NCBI GenBank assembly: GCA_021286925.1 | Contig: JAJTBL010000037.1 | Coordinates: 1-10,752, forward strand | Length of the DNA stretch: 10,752 nt | Direction of reading: 5' to 3' | Source: Spirochaetia bacterium | GTDB taxonomy: Bacteria > Spirochaetota > Spirochaetia > Treponematales > Rectinemataceae | Shown: positions 1 through 6,066 of the stretch, one piece after another | How the letters are laid out: each line of letters starts with the position of its first letter | Numbering within the stretch: the first letter of the stretch is position 1 | Translations under genes and position numbers: made by a program | The notes under the pieces: model-generated | What the model saw: the letters and a program-made list of their open reading frames with translations, nothing else | Told to the model about the DNA's origin: nothing | Databases searched by the model: none

Positions 1-102
1 GGCTGCAGCCAGGGACCAGAGAAACCACGTTTTTACCTGATTCGATTTTTGTTCATTCATCATGCTCTCCGTTTTTGGTGTCATTGGATGCAATTTAATA
101 AT

Positions 103-142
103 AGTAAAAAAGCGGACTGCCCGGCAACCGAACAGTCCGCTT
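103..142 (-). terminator. Rho-independent terminator of the tandem phosphatase gene
   Basis: A perfect 10-bp stem (arms 110-119 and 133-142, AAGCGGACTG against CAGTCCGCTT) encloses a 13-nt loop. Read on the minus strand it is followed at once by six T residues and an AT-rich stretch. It lies about 28 bp past the stop codon of the phosphatase gene, the usual place for an intrinsic terminator. On the plus strand the stem is not followed by a T-run, so it acts in one direction only. Positions 1-102 beyond it hold no gene that I can support. Confidence 0.88.
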
Positions 143-169
143 CCAGAGTTCCCCCGCATCAACTTAATT

Positions 170-2425
170 TCAGGAAGCAAATTTCTGAGAGAACAGCCCT
201 TCTGGTGTCACGAAGATTGTATATGCAAATGGTTTTGAAGAATGTCTCTCCAGAAGCGATACTGGTGACGACAGCCGAGTCTTGAGCGCCTCAATTTGCT
301 CTGCCTTCATGCCGCCCTGGATCAAGTAATTCCGCGCTCCCTTAGCAAGATCCGCCTTATCAAGGTCAGTTGAGCCAACAATCACTTTTAGCATATCCAG
401 AACATCCTGCGTGATAAGGCTATATTTTTCGGTGCCGGGCTGGACATTGTAATAGTTGATGTAACTCTGCATGTAATCAGCGATAATCTCATCCTTGCTT
501 GCACCCATCAAAGCTTCCACCAAAGCTGCAAAAAAGCCTGTTCTATCCTTGCCCTCTGTACAATGGAAAAGATAGGGACCTTCATGCTCAGTCATAAATA
601 GCAAGCCCTTGATCACATTGGCTCTGAATTCATCGCTGGCAAAGGCAAGATTCATATTGAGCAGGGCAACCTGCCCTTTTTCAGCTAGGCTGGCATAGTA
701 CGGCGATGCAAAATCCTTGGCAGCACGGTATGTTTTCAGATTTTCAGCAGAGTCGCCAAGATTGACAACAGTGCGGACACCAGCCTCTTTGATGAGTTTA
801 TCGGCATACGCCGCACGGCCAAGCTGGTTATCGATTGGGCTCGAACTTCGATATAAGACACCGTGAGCAATCGTGCCAAGTTGGACAGGTCTGAAGTTGG
901 CGAACACTTCATCGCTTGCATAATCCTCTCGCTTGATAGAGCGCACAAGCTTTCGAATCTCATATTGTGCTAGATACGCTCCGGGTCTCGATGCCATAAG
1001 TGTGAGTTTGGCTCCCACATCAACGTTCGCCAGGATATTGAGTTTTCCATAGTTGATGCAGACAGCGATATTTGTCTGGCCGGGATATGCTCGAACCAAA
1101 GGATCGCCATTATTGACATAATAACCATCCAGATAAGGCGCCTCGAGCACAAAACCATTGCTGAACACAACGGTTACCATATCACCGAATTTGAACCCAA
1201 GCTTGTTAAAATCTGCAATCGTGATATCCGTCACGCTGTGCCCATATTTTTCAATTTGTGTTACCGTACCGCTTATTGAAGGCGCACGAACAATTCCATC
1301 AGCTGAGAGTTTCGATTTGACCATCGCAATTTCATCTGAAGAAAGGCCAATGCGCAAGAGATACCATTCAGCATATTTGGAAAGCGGAGCAAAACTGATA
1401 TCAGTTCCCTTGGGCAACTCCATCATAACAGTCGTCAAAGATGTGATGATGTTGCTGGCAGCAATCGCATTGTACTGATCGGTTCCCTTCTTGACGCCAT
1501 AATAGTTTTCATAACTCATCATATAATCGGCGACAATTTCCTTCAGAGAAGCTCCCATCAATGCCTCGAGCACCGCGCTCACAAAGCCTGCGCGATCTTT
1601 ACCTTCAGTGCAATGCAGCAAATACGGCCCTTCATTCATATTAAGGAAGCGGATGCCTTCGGCGAATTTCGCACCAAACTCCGGGGCAGTAATATCAACA
1701 CCCATGTTGAGCGGCTTTACCTTGCCGGCTTCATAGAGCGATTTATAATAATTCGATTTGAATCCAGGGGTTGCCAAATATTTTTGAATATCCGCTTCGG
1801 AGTCGGAAAGATTGAGCACTGTCTTGATCCCGACAGCCTGGGCAAGCGCGTCCGAATATGCCGCACGGCCAATTTCGTTATTAATCGGATTACTGCTTCG
1901 ATACAGCAGACCTGGTTTGATTCCTGTAACCGCGACACTCCTGAAATTGGCGAAAATCGAATCCGTAGCATAATCCGAGCGGTTGTTGGTTCGCTTCAGC
2001 TGACGAATCATATATTCAGAGAGATAGCCGGCCTTTTCCGCCAATGCAAACGTCAGAGTATCACCAACTTTTGCATTGTATTTGGTTGAAAAATTTCCCA
2101 TATTGATGGCGACAACCAGAACATTGTTTTTTTGGTCATCCCGAACAACCAGACTCCCTGTGTCGACATCACTGTAGGATGTGCAGAACGGAATCTTGAA
2201 AACTGTCCCATTGAGCGTCACCGTGAGCATGTCCCCCAAGGCTAATCCAGCGTCATAGAGCGCTTTGGGTTTGATATCCATGGTCAGATTGCCGTATTTC
2301 TGCACTTCTGCCACTGTCCCCGTAACAACCTGCGTGGTATCGGCTGCCATGACCGAAGCAGGAATCACAAAGGCAGACATAACAAAAAACATAAGAAATT
2401 TCCGAAACATGGTTGTTTTTTGCAT
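170..2425 (-). CDS. Exported protein with two tandem tyrosine-phosphatase modules
   Basis: The 751-residue product is predicted to be exported. A signal peptide covers about residues 1-28 (basic start, hydrophobic FLMFFVMSAFVIPA, cleavage near VMA-A). The rest is one unit of about 350 residues repeated twice. Each unit starts with a beta-rich module (about 34-127 and 384-476) that resembles the C-terminal domain of SAM hydroxide adenosyltransferases (GDMLTV, VAINMGN, VGDTLTF). An IphP/Y_phosphatase3-like domain follows, with ANFR, GLLYRSSNP or GVLYRSSSP, and the P-loops HCTEGKDRAG (271-280) and HCTEGKDRTG (621-630). The nucleophile cysteines are C272 and C622, exactly 350 apart; the phosphate-binding arginines are R278 and R628. 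Copy 1 has Ala after the Arg where Cys-based phosphatases normally carry Ser or Thr; copy 2 has Thr. The start at 2425 is chosen because GGAGG sits 5 nt upstream and the signal peptide follows. An in-frame TTG at 2581 would add 52 residues without a signal and is rejected. About 30 residues at the C-terminus have no counterpart in copy 1. The substrate is unknown: phosphoprotein, phosphoinositide or inositol phosphate are all possible. The phosphatase fold is firm; the adenosyltransferase-like assignment is moderate. Confidence 0.9.
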   Translation of the reverse strand: MQKTTMFRKFLMFFVMSAFVIPASVMAADTTQVVTGTVAEVQKYGNLTMDIKPKALYDAGLALGDMLTVTLNGTVFKIPFCTSYSDVDTGSLVVRDDQKNNVLVVAINMGNFSTKYNAKVGDTLTFALAEKAGYLSEYMIRQLKRTNNRSDYATDSIFANFRSVAVTGIKPGLLYRSSNPINNEIGRAAYSDALAQAVGIKTVLNLSDSEADIQKYLATPGFKSNYYKSLYEAGKVKPLNMGVDITAPEFGAKFAEGIRFLNMNEGPYLLHCTEGKDRAGFVSAVLEALMGASLKEIVADYMMSYENYYGVKKGTDQYNAIAASNIITSLTTVMMELPKGTDISFAPLSKYAEWYLLRIGLSSDEIAMVKSKLSADGIVRAPSISGTVTQIEKYGHSVTDITIADFNKLGFKFGDMVTVVFSNGFVLEAPYLDGYYVNNGDPLVRAYPGQTNIAVCINYGKLNILANVDVGAKLTLMASRPGAYLAQYEIRKLVRSIKREDYASDEVFANFRPVQLGTIAHGVLYRSSSPIDNQLGRAAYADKLIKEAGVRTVVNLGDSAENLKTYRAAKDFASPYYASLAEKGQVALLNMNLAFASDEFRANVIKGLLFMTEHEGPYLFHCTEGKDRTGFFAALVEALMGASKDEIIADYMQSYINYYNVQPGTEKYSLITQDVLDMLKVIVGSTDLDKADLAKGARNYLIQGGMKAEQIEALKTRLSSPVSLLERHSSKPFAYTIFVTPEGLFSQKFAS

Positions 2426-2430
2426 TTTCT

Positions 2431-2435
2431 CCTCC
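2431..2435 (-). promoter_or_regulatory. Shine-Dalgarno site that fixes the phosphatase start
   Basis: GGAGG on the minus strand ends 5 nt before the ATG at 2425. It decides between this start, which places the signal peptide at the N-terminus, and the longer TTG-initiated reading frame that begins at 2581. Confidence 0.8.
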
Positions 2436-2443
2436 GGCCAGAT

Positions 2444-2472
2444 AGTATACCACCTTACCAAAAGGCTGAGAA
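2444..2472 (-). promoter_or_regulatory. Candidate promoter of the tandem phosphatase gene
   Basis: On the minus strand TTCTCA (2467-2472, four of six matches to TTGACA) is followed after 17 bp by TATACT (2444-2449, five of six matches to TATAAT). Transcription would start near 2437 and leave a leader of only 12-15 nt, just enough for the GGAGG site. Its position in the 152-bp gap after the nuclease gene fits an independent transcription unit. This is consensus matching by eye only. Confidence 0.4.
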
Positions 2473-2577
2473 GTTTGGGCACCATTTTATTTTTACCTTG
2501 AGTTTTCGCAAATTTAAATATCAGGAAGGCGGCTTCAAAATCAAGGCGGATTTCAGAGGCAGCAGCTGGGGAACCGC

Positions 2578-3660
2578 TCAAGCACCAGAATTAGATCTGA
2601 GCCACCTAGCCTTCGCTGCCCTGCCAGTACGAAGAAGAACACCTTTTTCCCGCATTCGATCAAGGGTGCGCTTGAGCATCATGTCATCAGTATCAGGGCA
2701 ATATGCCTTGATTTCGCTCAACGTCAAGCCTTGCCCCGCCTGTTTCAAAAGGCGCAGCAAGCGATCTTCAAGCCGCTCCGGCTGTTCATAGGGGATGACA
2801 GGTTCCTGGGTGAGCAGTGATTCCGGTTCAATGCTTTTTTGAATGAGATATTTTGAAACTGCCCGGAAAAAACCATAGGTCCAGAGATTGGCTTCTTTTC
2901 TGGTGCGCGCAAAAATAATCGGAAGCTTTGGATGCATGACCTGCAATTCGGCAATAACGCGATACCCATGGCTTGGCGGCCATCGCCCAGCAAGCCGTTC
3001 CGGATCGAGAAAATCCCCATAATTCGCCTCGATTACCAATGCTGAAAAGGGGTATGTGGAAAGTTCATTGAGTGTTTGATGCAAGGTAGCGATGCTTCCA
3101 AAATCTGAAAGCAGATTGTCAAAAGTTTTCCGTTCGACCACCGCTTCAATGGTGTTATCGAACACAAGCGCATAGTCACCTGCAGGAAGCTTGGATCGCT
3201 TTTCTTCAGCCTTGGGAAATTTCCACGGATAACGCTCTTGGGCATCAATAAGGATTTGCAGGGTTGTTTTTACTGCTTGCAGCGATACGCGCGATTTCGA
3301 TTTATGGCTGTGAATGCCAGCCTGGGTGCGAAAAAAAATCTGCTCATAGGCCCCTTCTTTCGTTTTATAGGGCTTTTCAATTATCAAAAACTCACAGCGC
3401 TTTCGCGTCGGGCGATCAAGCAGCACCCTGAGGCTTTTCCCAAATCGCTCAAATTTGAGAACCGGAACCCGCTCTTTTTCCACGAACAGATCCCGCTCCT
3501 CCCGTTCTGAACCATCTCTGATGCAAAACAGGTGGCCTTTGGTTCCCGGCCAGGCATCTTGTGCCCGTACAGCGAAAATTGTTTTCCCCTCTTGCTCGAG
3601 CGCAATCCTGAAAGGAAACCGCGGATTTCCTGTGGCTTCAACGACCCATTGCATGGCCAT
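2578..3660 (-). CDS. ERCC4-domain nuclease with C-terminal winged-helix-like region
   Basis: This cytoplasmic protein of 360 residues has no signal peptide or membrane segment. The centre carries the ERCC4/XPF nuclease signature: GDYAL at 161-165, then VERKTFDNLL at 175-184. Here E176, R177 and K178 form the ERK core that, with upstream acidic residues such as D162, binds the catalytic metal in XPF/Mus81-type enzymes. The sequence after it (about 190-275, SALVIEANY then AELQVMHPKLPIIFARTRKEA) matches the remainder of the fold. Residues about 295-352 look like a winged helix (LTLSEIKAYC, then MMLKRTLDRMREKGVL) that may give DNA binding. The first 150 residues, rich in basic residues around 84-125, are not recognised. 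Such proteins are usually annotated only as ERCC4 domain-containing; cleavage of branched or flap DNA is inferred from the fold. The ATG at 3660 has no Shine-Dalgarno but lies 5 nt after a good -10 box, so the message may be leaderless; a second ATG at 3654 is an alternative start. Confidence 0.85.
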   Translation of the reverse strand: MAMQWVVEATGNPRFPFRIALEQEGKTIFAVRAQDAWPGTKGHLFCIRDGSEREERDLFVEKERVPVLKFERFGKSLRVLLDRPTRKRCEFLIIEKPYKTKEGAYEQIFFRTQAGIHSHKSKSRVSLQAVKTTLQILIDAQERYPWKFPKAEEKRSKLPAGDYALVFDNTIEAVVERKTFDNLLSDFGSIATLHQTLNELSTYPFSALVIEANYGDFLDPERLAGRWPPSHGYRVIAELQVMHPKLPIIFARTRKEANLWTYGFFRAVSKYLIQKSIEPESLLTQEPVIPYEQPERLEDRLLRLLKQAGQGLTLSEIKAYCPDTDDMMLKRTLDRMREKGVLLRTGRAAKARWLRSNSGA

Positions 3661-3665
3661 GGTTT

Positions 3666-3695
3666 ACTATAGAACAGCGAAGCATGCGATGACAA
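3666..3695 (-). promoter_or_regulatory. Promoter of the nuclease gene, predicted leaderless
   Basis: On the minus strand TTGTCA (3690-3695, five of six matches to TTGACA) and TATAGT (3666-3671, five of six to TATAAT) are separated by 18 bp. Only 5 nt lie between the -10 box and the ATG at 3660, so transcription should start at or within a base or two of the start codon. The lack of any purine-rich ribosome site upstream agrees with this. The spacing and both hexamers are seen in the sequence; leaderless translation is an inference. Confidence 0.55.
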
Positions 3696-3753
3696 GAACT
3701 GAATACACAGCGTGTTTGGCAGATTTTTTGGGCTTTATCGAATAAAAATACTC

Positions 3754-3831
3754 CAAGCCGGCAAGCTTCAAACCCATCAAACAGCAGGAAGCCAAGTCCG
3801 ACAAGCATCAAGCCCATCCAATAGAGTCCAG
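3754..3831. repeat. Two imperfect 39-bp direct repeats in an intergenic gap
   Basis: Copies start at 3754 and 3793. Roughly the first 32 columns align with one single-base gap and about five substitutions; shared blocks include CAAG, ACAAGC or GCAAGC, and CCCATC. They lie in the 224-bp gap between the end of the DUF1295 gene and the promoter of the nuclease gene. No reading frame or hairpin explains them. They may be a remnant of a tandem repeat or a chance low-complexity stretch. Confidence 0.5.
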
Positions 3832-3884
3832 CTCAACAAAAAACGGCGGATATGCTGATTCTCCGGATTCCCGGTATTTTCGGC

Positions 3885-4682
3885 CTAGCCAAGAAATTTC
3901 CATCGCTTCAATGAATAGAGCGGAACAAAGGGGATGAGAATCGGAGTTTTTTTCACATAGGACACATATGCTGAATCATTTCCGTATTGAGCGTCCTGAC
4001 GCTGTTCCAAACGTCTAGCGCCATTGAACATGACAAAAATAATGCCGACATAACCCGCAATCGCAACGGCTTTTTGAAGCGGCGTAAGAAGGGTAGTCAC
4101 CGAACCTGCAAAAACACCGGTCCACACCAGCATTTCACCAAAATAATTCGGACAGCGGACAATGGCGAATAAACCTGTATCGCAAAACCGCTTCGGATTG
4201 ATTTTTTTTGCCTTGCTCTTTTGGTAATCGGCAGCAGTTTCTATGCTGAAACCAAGCAATGACACTGCTATGCCGCAGGAGAACAGCCACGGATGATGAT
4301 CCGCTAGATTATTGCTCAGCCTAAAATATATTGGTGATATCTGTGCGAAGTATAAAAGACTCACCACAATCCAGACTGCGAGTGAAACAAAAAATGGAAC
4401 CTTTTTAATGTCAGCTGTCACTTCCGCCAACACTTTTTTATATGCCGCATTTTTTCTTTCACGCAGGAGGATAAAGATACCGAGCCGCATCGAATATGCA
4501 AAAAGGATGCTGAGCATGACGACCACTGGCACTGTCAGCCGTTCCGCAAAGAGAACCGCTATTGCCAGGCTCATGCCCGAAATCGCGAACGCATAGCCAA
4601 TTGAAATAAACCAGACAAATTTTTTAAATCCCGCGGCTGACAGAGCGCCTGCCAGTCCTACTAAAATCATCCAGCCGGACAT
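3885..4682 (-). CDS. DUF1295/steroid 5-alpha-reductase-like membrane protein
   Basis: This is a 265-residue integral membrane protein. Hydrophobic segments are visible at about 4-18, 22-46, 50-73, 97-114, 131-148, 181-198 and 204-219, and the C-terminus is basic. The C-terminal half carries the family signature NPKRFCDTGLFAIVRCPNYF at 162-181, followed by GE and a Trp (W187), then ARRLEQRQDAQYG at 222-234 and YVKKTPILIPFVP near the end. This is the DUF1295 branch of the steroid 5-alpha-reductase/isoprenylcysteine methyltransferase-like superfamily. The usual RHPNY is RCPNY here, with C177 in place of His. Members reduce enones or methylate lipid substrates, but no substrate can be assigned to this branch. 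The start at 4682 is chosen because AGGAG lies 5 nt upstream and the first membrane segment follows directly. The longer frame from 4784 adds 34 polar residues that run through the presumed promoter region. Length is normal for the family, and no partner gene adjoins it. Confidence 0.87.
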   Translation of the reverse strand: MSGWMILVGLAGALSAAGFKKFVWFISIGYAFAISGMSLAIAVLFAERLTVPVVVMLSILFAYSMRLGIFILLRERKNAAYKKVLAEVTADIKKVPFFVSLAVWIVVSLLYFAQISPIYFRLSNNLADHHPWLFSCGIAVSLLGFSIETAADYQKSKAKKINPKRFCDTGLFAIVRCPNYFGEMLVWTGVFAGSVTTLLTPLQKAVAIAGYVGIIFVMFNGARRLEQRQDAQYGNDSAYVSYVKKTPILIPFVPLYSLKRWKFLG

Positions 4683-4687
4683 TGTGA

Positions 4688-4692
4688 CTCCT
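4688..4692 (-). promoter_or_regulatory. Shine-Dalgarno site that fixes the DUF1295 gene start
   Basis: AGGAG on the minus strand lies 5 nt upstream of the ATG at 4682. It selects this start over the in-frame one at 4784. Confidence 0.75.
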
Positions 4693-4701
4693 GATGTTTG
4701 C

Positions 4702-4738
4702 AGCCAATTACACAACGTTATAATTTTTGAAATTGGCT
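4702..4738. promoter_or_regulatory. 8-bp inverted repeat around a possible -10 box
   Basis: AGCCAATT (4702-4709) and AATTGGCT (4731-4738) are exact inverted copies separated by 21 nt. The loop holds TATAAC on the minus strand (4717-4722), a possible -10 element for the DUF1295 gene, whose ATG is about 30 bp further on. No good -35 is seen (CTGCAA at 16 bp is the best). The element could be an operator or a leader hairpin; it is not followed by a T-run, so it is not a simple terminator. Confidence 0.35.
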
Positions 4739-4913
4739 TTGCAGGTTCCCGCGATTCTTGAGAACCGCTGCAAAACGCGAGCAATTAAAAGTTGGCCTTT
4801 TAAAATGCCACTGCATCTTCAAAGACCCATAATTCCGAAACTTTATTGATGCAAGCCCATGTGGCCTTTACTTCTCATGCCTGCCTTTTAGGCTGCATTC
4901 CTGGTTCAACTGC

Positions 4914-4970
4914 CCAAAAAAGAAAACTCCTTATGGCATCACGTATTATTTACTGAAACCATAAGGAGTT
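4914..4970 (-). terminator. Strong Rho-independent terminator after tRNA-Pro
   Basis: A perfect 12-bp stem (4925-4936 and 4959-4970, AACTCCTTATGG against CCATAAGGAGTT) encloses a 22-nt loop and is followed on the minus strand by a T-rich run (4914-4924). It begins 4 bp after the tRNA 3' end. It probably ends both the tRNA transcript and any read-through from the TPR-DUF2400 operon. Between it and the DUF1295 promoter region (about 4743-4913) I see no gene, only short AT-rich inverted repeats such as TTAAAAG/CTTTTAA at 4785-4803. Confidence 0.9.
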
Positions 4971-4974
4971 ATGT

Positions 4975-5048
4975 TCGGGCAAGCCAGACTCGAACTGGCG
5001 ACCCCAAGTCCCCCAGACTTGTACGCTAACCACCTGCGCTATTGCCCG
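4975..5048 (-). tRNA. tRNA-Pro (anticodon GGG)
   Basis: The 74-nt minus-strand sequence folds completely. The acceptor stem is CGGGCAA/TTGCCCG (7 of 7 pairs). The D stem is GCGC/GCGT with one G-U pair. The anticodon stem is CAAGT/ACTTG with loop CTGGGGG, and the T stem is GCCAG/CTGGC with loop TTCGAGT. The anticodon GGG reads proline codons CCC and CCU. The C1-G72 pair with discriminator A73 is the known proline identity pattern. CCA is not encoded (the next bases are ACA), so it must be added after transcription. The gene lies 103 bp after the DUF2400 stop codon, on the same strand, with no terminator between them. Confidence 0.96.
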
Positions 5049-5104
5049 TTGTGCTTCTCTGCAAGCGTGCCCGGTTACAAGCGCGCTATATTGAAAGCCT
5101 TGGC

Positions 5105-5134
5105 ACGTTACCACAGCACAGCCGCTTCTGTCAA
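5105..5134 (-). promoter_or_regulatory. Candidate promoter for tRNA-Pro
   Basis: On the minus strand a perfect TTGACA (5129-5134) is followed after 18 bp by TAACGT (5105-5110), preceded by TGG as in an extended -10 element. A second possible -10, TATAGC (5085-5090), is followed by GCGCG, a GC-rich discriminator of the kind seen at stringently controlled stable-RNA promoters, but its -35 is poor (TGGTAA). Either would give the tRNA its own transcript in addition to operon read-through. Confidence 0.38.
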
Positions 5135-5151
5135 GAATGAACAGCAGCTGC

Positions 5152-6066
5152 TCAGTCAGGGCAGACAGCCGGACTATCCTGCAAGAGCTGGGAAAGCGGC
5201 AGGTCGCCGTCACGGGGATCGATGCCGAGCCGTGTGAGGGCAAAATCATATTTCACCGGGTCATCGGGAGCATAGAGACGGAAATAAGCCGTCACCAGCA
5301 CAGCGTCGCGGAGGCTGGGGCTGACGGCTGACTGGCGGGCTGTGTTCAGCGGTTCAAGAAACCCAAGCGGGCCGCGGCAAAAAGACAGCATGTGGGTATC
5401 GAGGGGAACCAGGAGTTCAGCGGGAGAAACACCCTCCCAACCGCCCGGATCGACAGCGTCTTGCCGAACCATCCAGCGAAAATACAGGAAAAGGCGCTTG
5501 CACGCCGAACCATCCGCAGGATCCGGCAGAAGGTTTTTGCGAAAAGGCCCTGCCATTTCCTTGAGGACGCGGACAAAGGCACTGGCTGCTAGAAGAAATC
5601 CAGTCTGCCCTTGCAGCTTTTCCTGCGTCCCGGCATCGCGGCCGGAAAGGAAAAGCGCGTTGAGTGAGCCATGGCGCCGCAAGGCATTCCGTATAGCCAG
5701 CATGAAGTTGACCATATCCTGCGGAAAGCAGAAGCGATACTGGAAATCCCCGTATGCGGTTTGAAGTTCGGCATCGCTCATAGAGAGGAGGCGTTCGGCG
5801 GGTTGGCTGCCAAGGGGCTTCAGCGCCTTTTTACAGGCCCCCAGAATCAATTCGACCGAACCAAAGGCAAGCATGGAGCAGACAAGGCCGGCAACTTCCC
5901 GATCTCGAATTTCCTGAAACGGCACCACCAGCGCCAGCGGGTCCTTATCCAGGCGTGCACGGTTGCCGCATGAAGCGTAGAGCCGCTCCAGCACTGCGGC
6001 AAGCGCAGGATTCCGGCGATCCGGGGAAATTTCAGGTATGCGGATTGTAGAAAATTCGACCTTCAT
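5152..6066 (-). CDS. TIGR02757 (DUF2400) family protein
   Basis: This cytoplasmic protein of 304 residues has no signal or membrane segment. It carries the conserved blocks of TIGR02757/DUF2400. Near the N-terminus is DREVAGLVCSMLAFGSVELI (55-74), then DFQYRF (107-112). KRLFLYFRWMVRQDAVDPGG spans 190-209 with W210 following, LLVPLDTHM is at 218-226, and DDPVKYDFALTRLGI at 268-282. The family has no assigned biochemical role that I know of. Its helical make-up and the PLDTH block recall the VDTH segment of HhH-GPD DNA glycosylases such as endonuclease III, but I see no iron-sulphur cysteine cluster, so a glycosylase activity is speculative. It is somewhat longer than my recollection of the family, with extra sequence around 142-160. 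The start overlaps the stop of the upstream TPR gene (ATGA), and no Shine-Dalgarno precedes it, so translation is probably coupled. The role of the pairing with an exported TPR protein is unclear. Confidence 0.88.
   Translation of the reverse strand: MKVEFSTIRIPEISPDRRNPALAAVLERLYASCGNRARLDKDPLALVVPFQEIRDREVAGLVCSMLAFGSVELILGACKKALKPLGSQPAERLLSMSDAELQTAYGDFQYRFCFPQDMVNFMLAIRNALRRHGSLNALFLSGRDAGTQEKLQGQTGFLLAASAFVRVLKEMAGPFRKNLLPDPADGSACKRLFLYFRWMVRQDAVDPGGWEGVSPAELLVPLDTHMLSFCRGPLGFLEPLNTARQSAVSPSLRDAVLVTAYFRLYAPDDPVKYDFALTRLGIDPRDGDLPLSQLLQDSPAVCPD

Noticed and set aside
2426..2581. N-terminal extension of the phosphatase from a TTG at 2581
   Set aside because: It lacks a ribosome site, would bury the signal peptide 52 residues inside, and runs through the candidate promoter. 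GGAGG sits 5 nt before the ATG at 2425.
3841..3884. Possible terminator after the DUF1295 gene (CGGA/TCCG hairpin before CCGTTTTTT)
   Set aside because: The stem is only 4 bp with an 11-nt loop. The T-run is real, but the hairpin is too weak to call.
4683..4784. N-terminal extension of the DUF1295 protein from 4784
   Set aside because: AGGAG precedes the ATG at 4682, and the extra 34 residues are polar and lie in the presumed promoter region.
4971..5237. Plus-strand reading frame starting MFGQARLELATP with an AAGGAG site upstream
   Set aside because: It is antisense to tRNA-Pro and its start is a known type of spurious ORF. The AAGGAG belongs to the tRNA terminator stem, and the rest is antisense to the DUF2400 gene.
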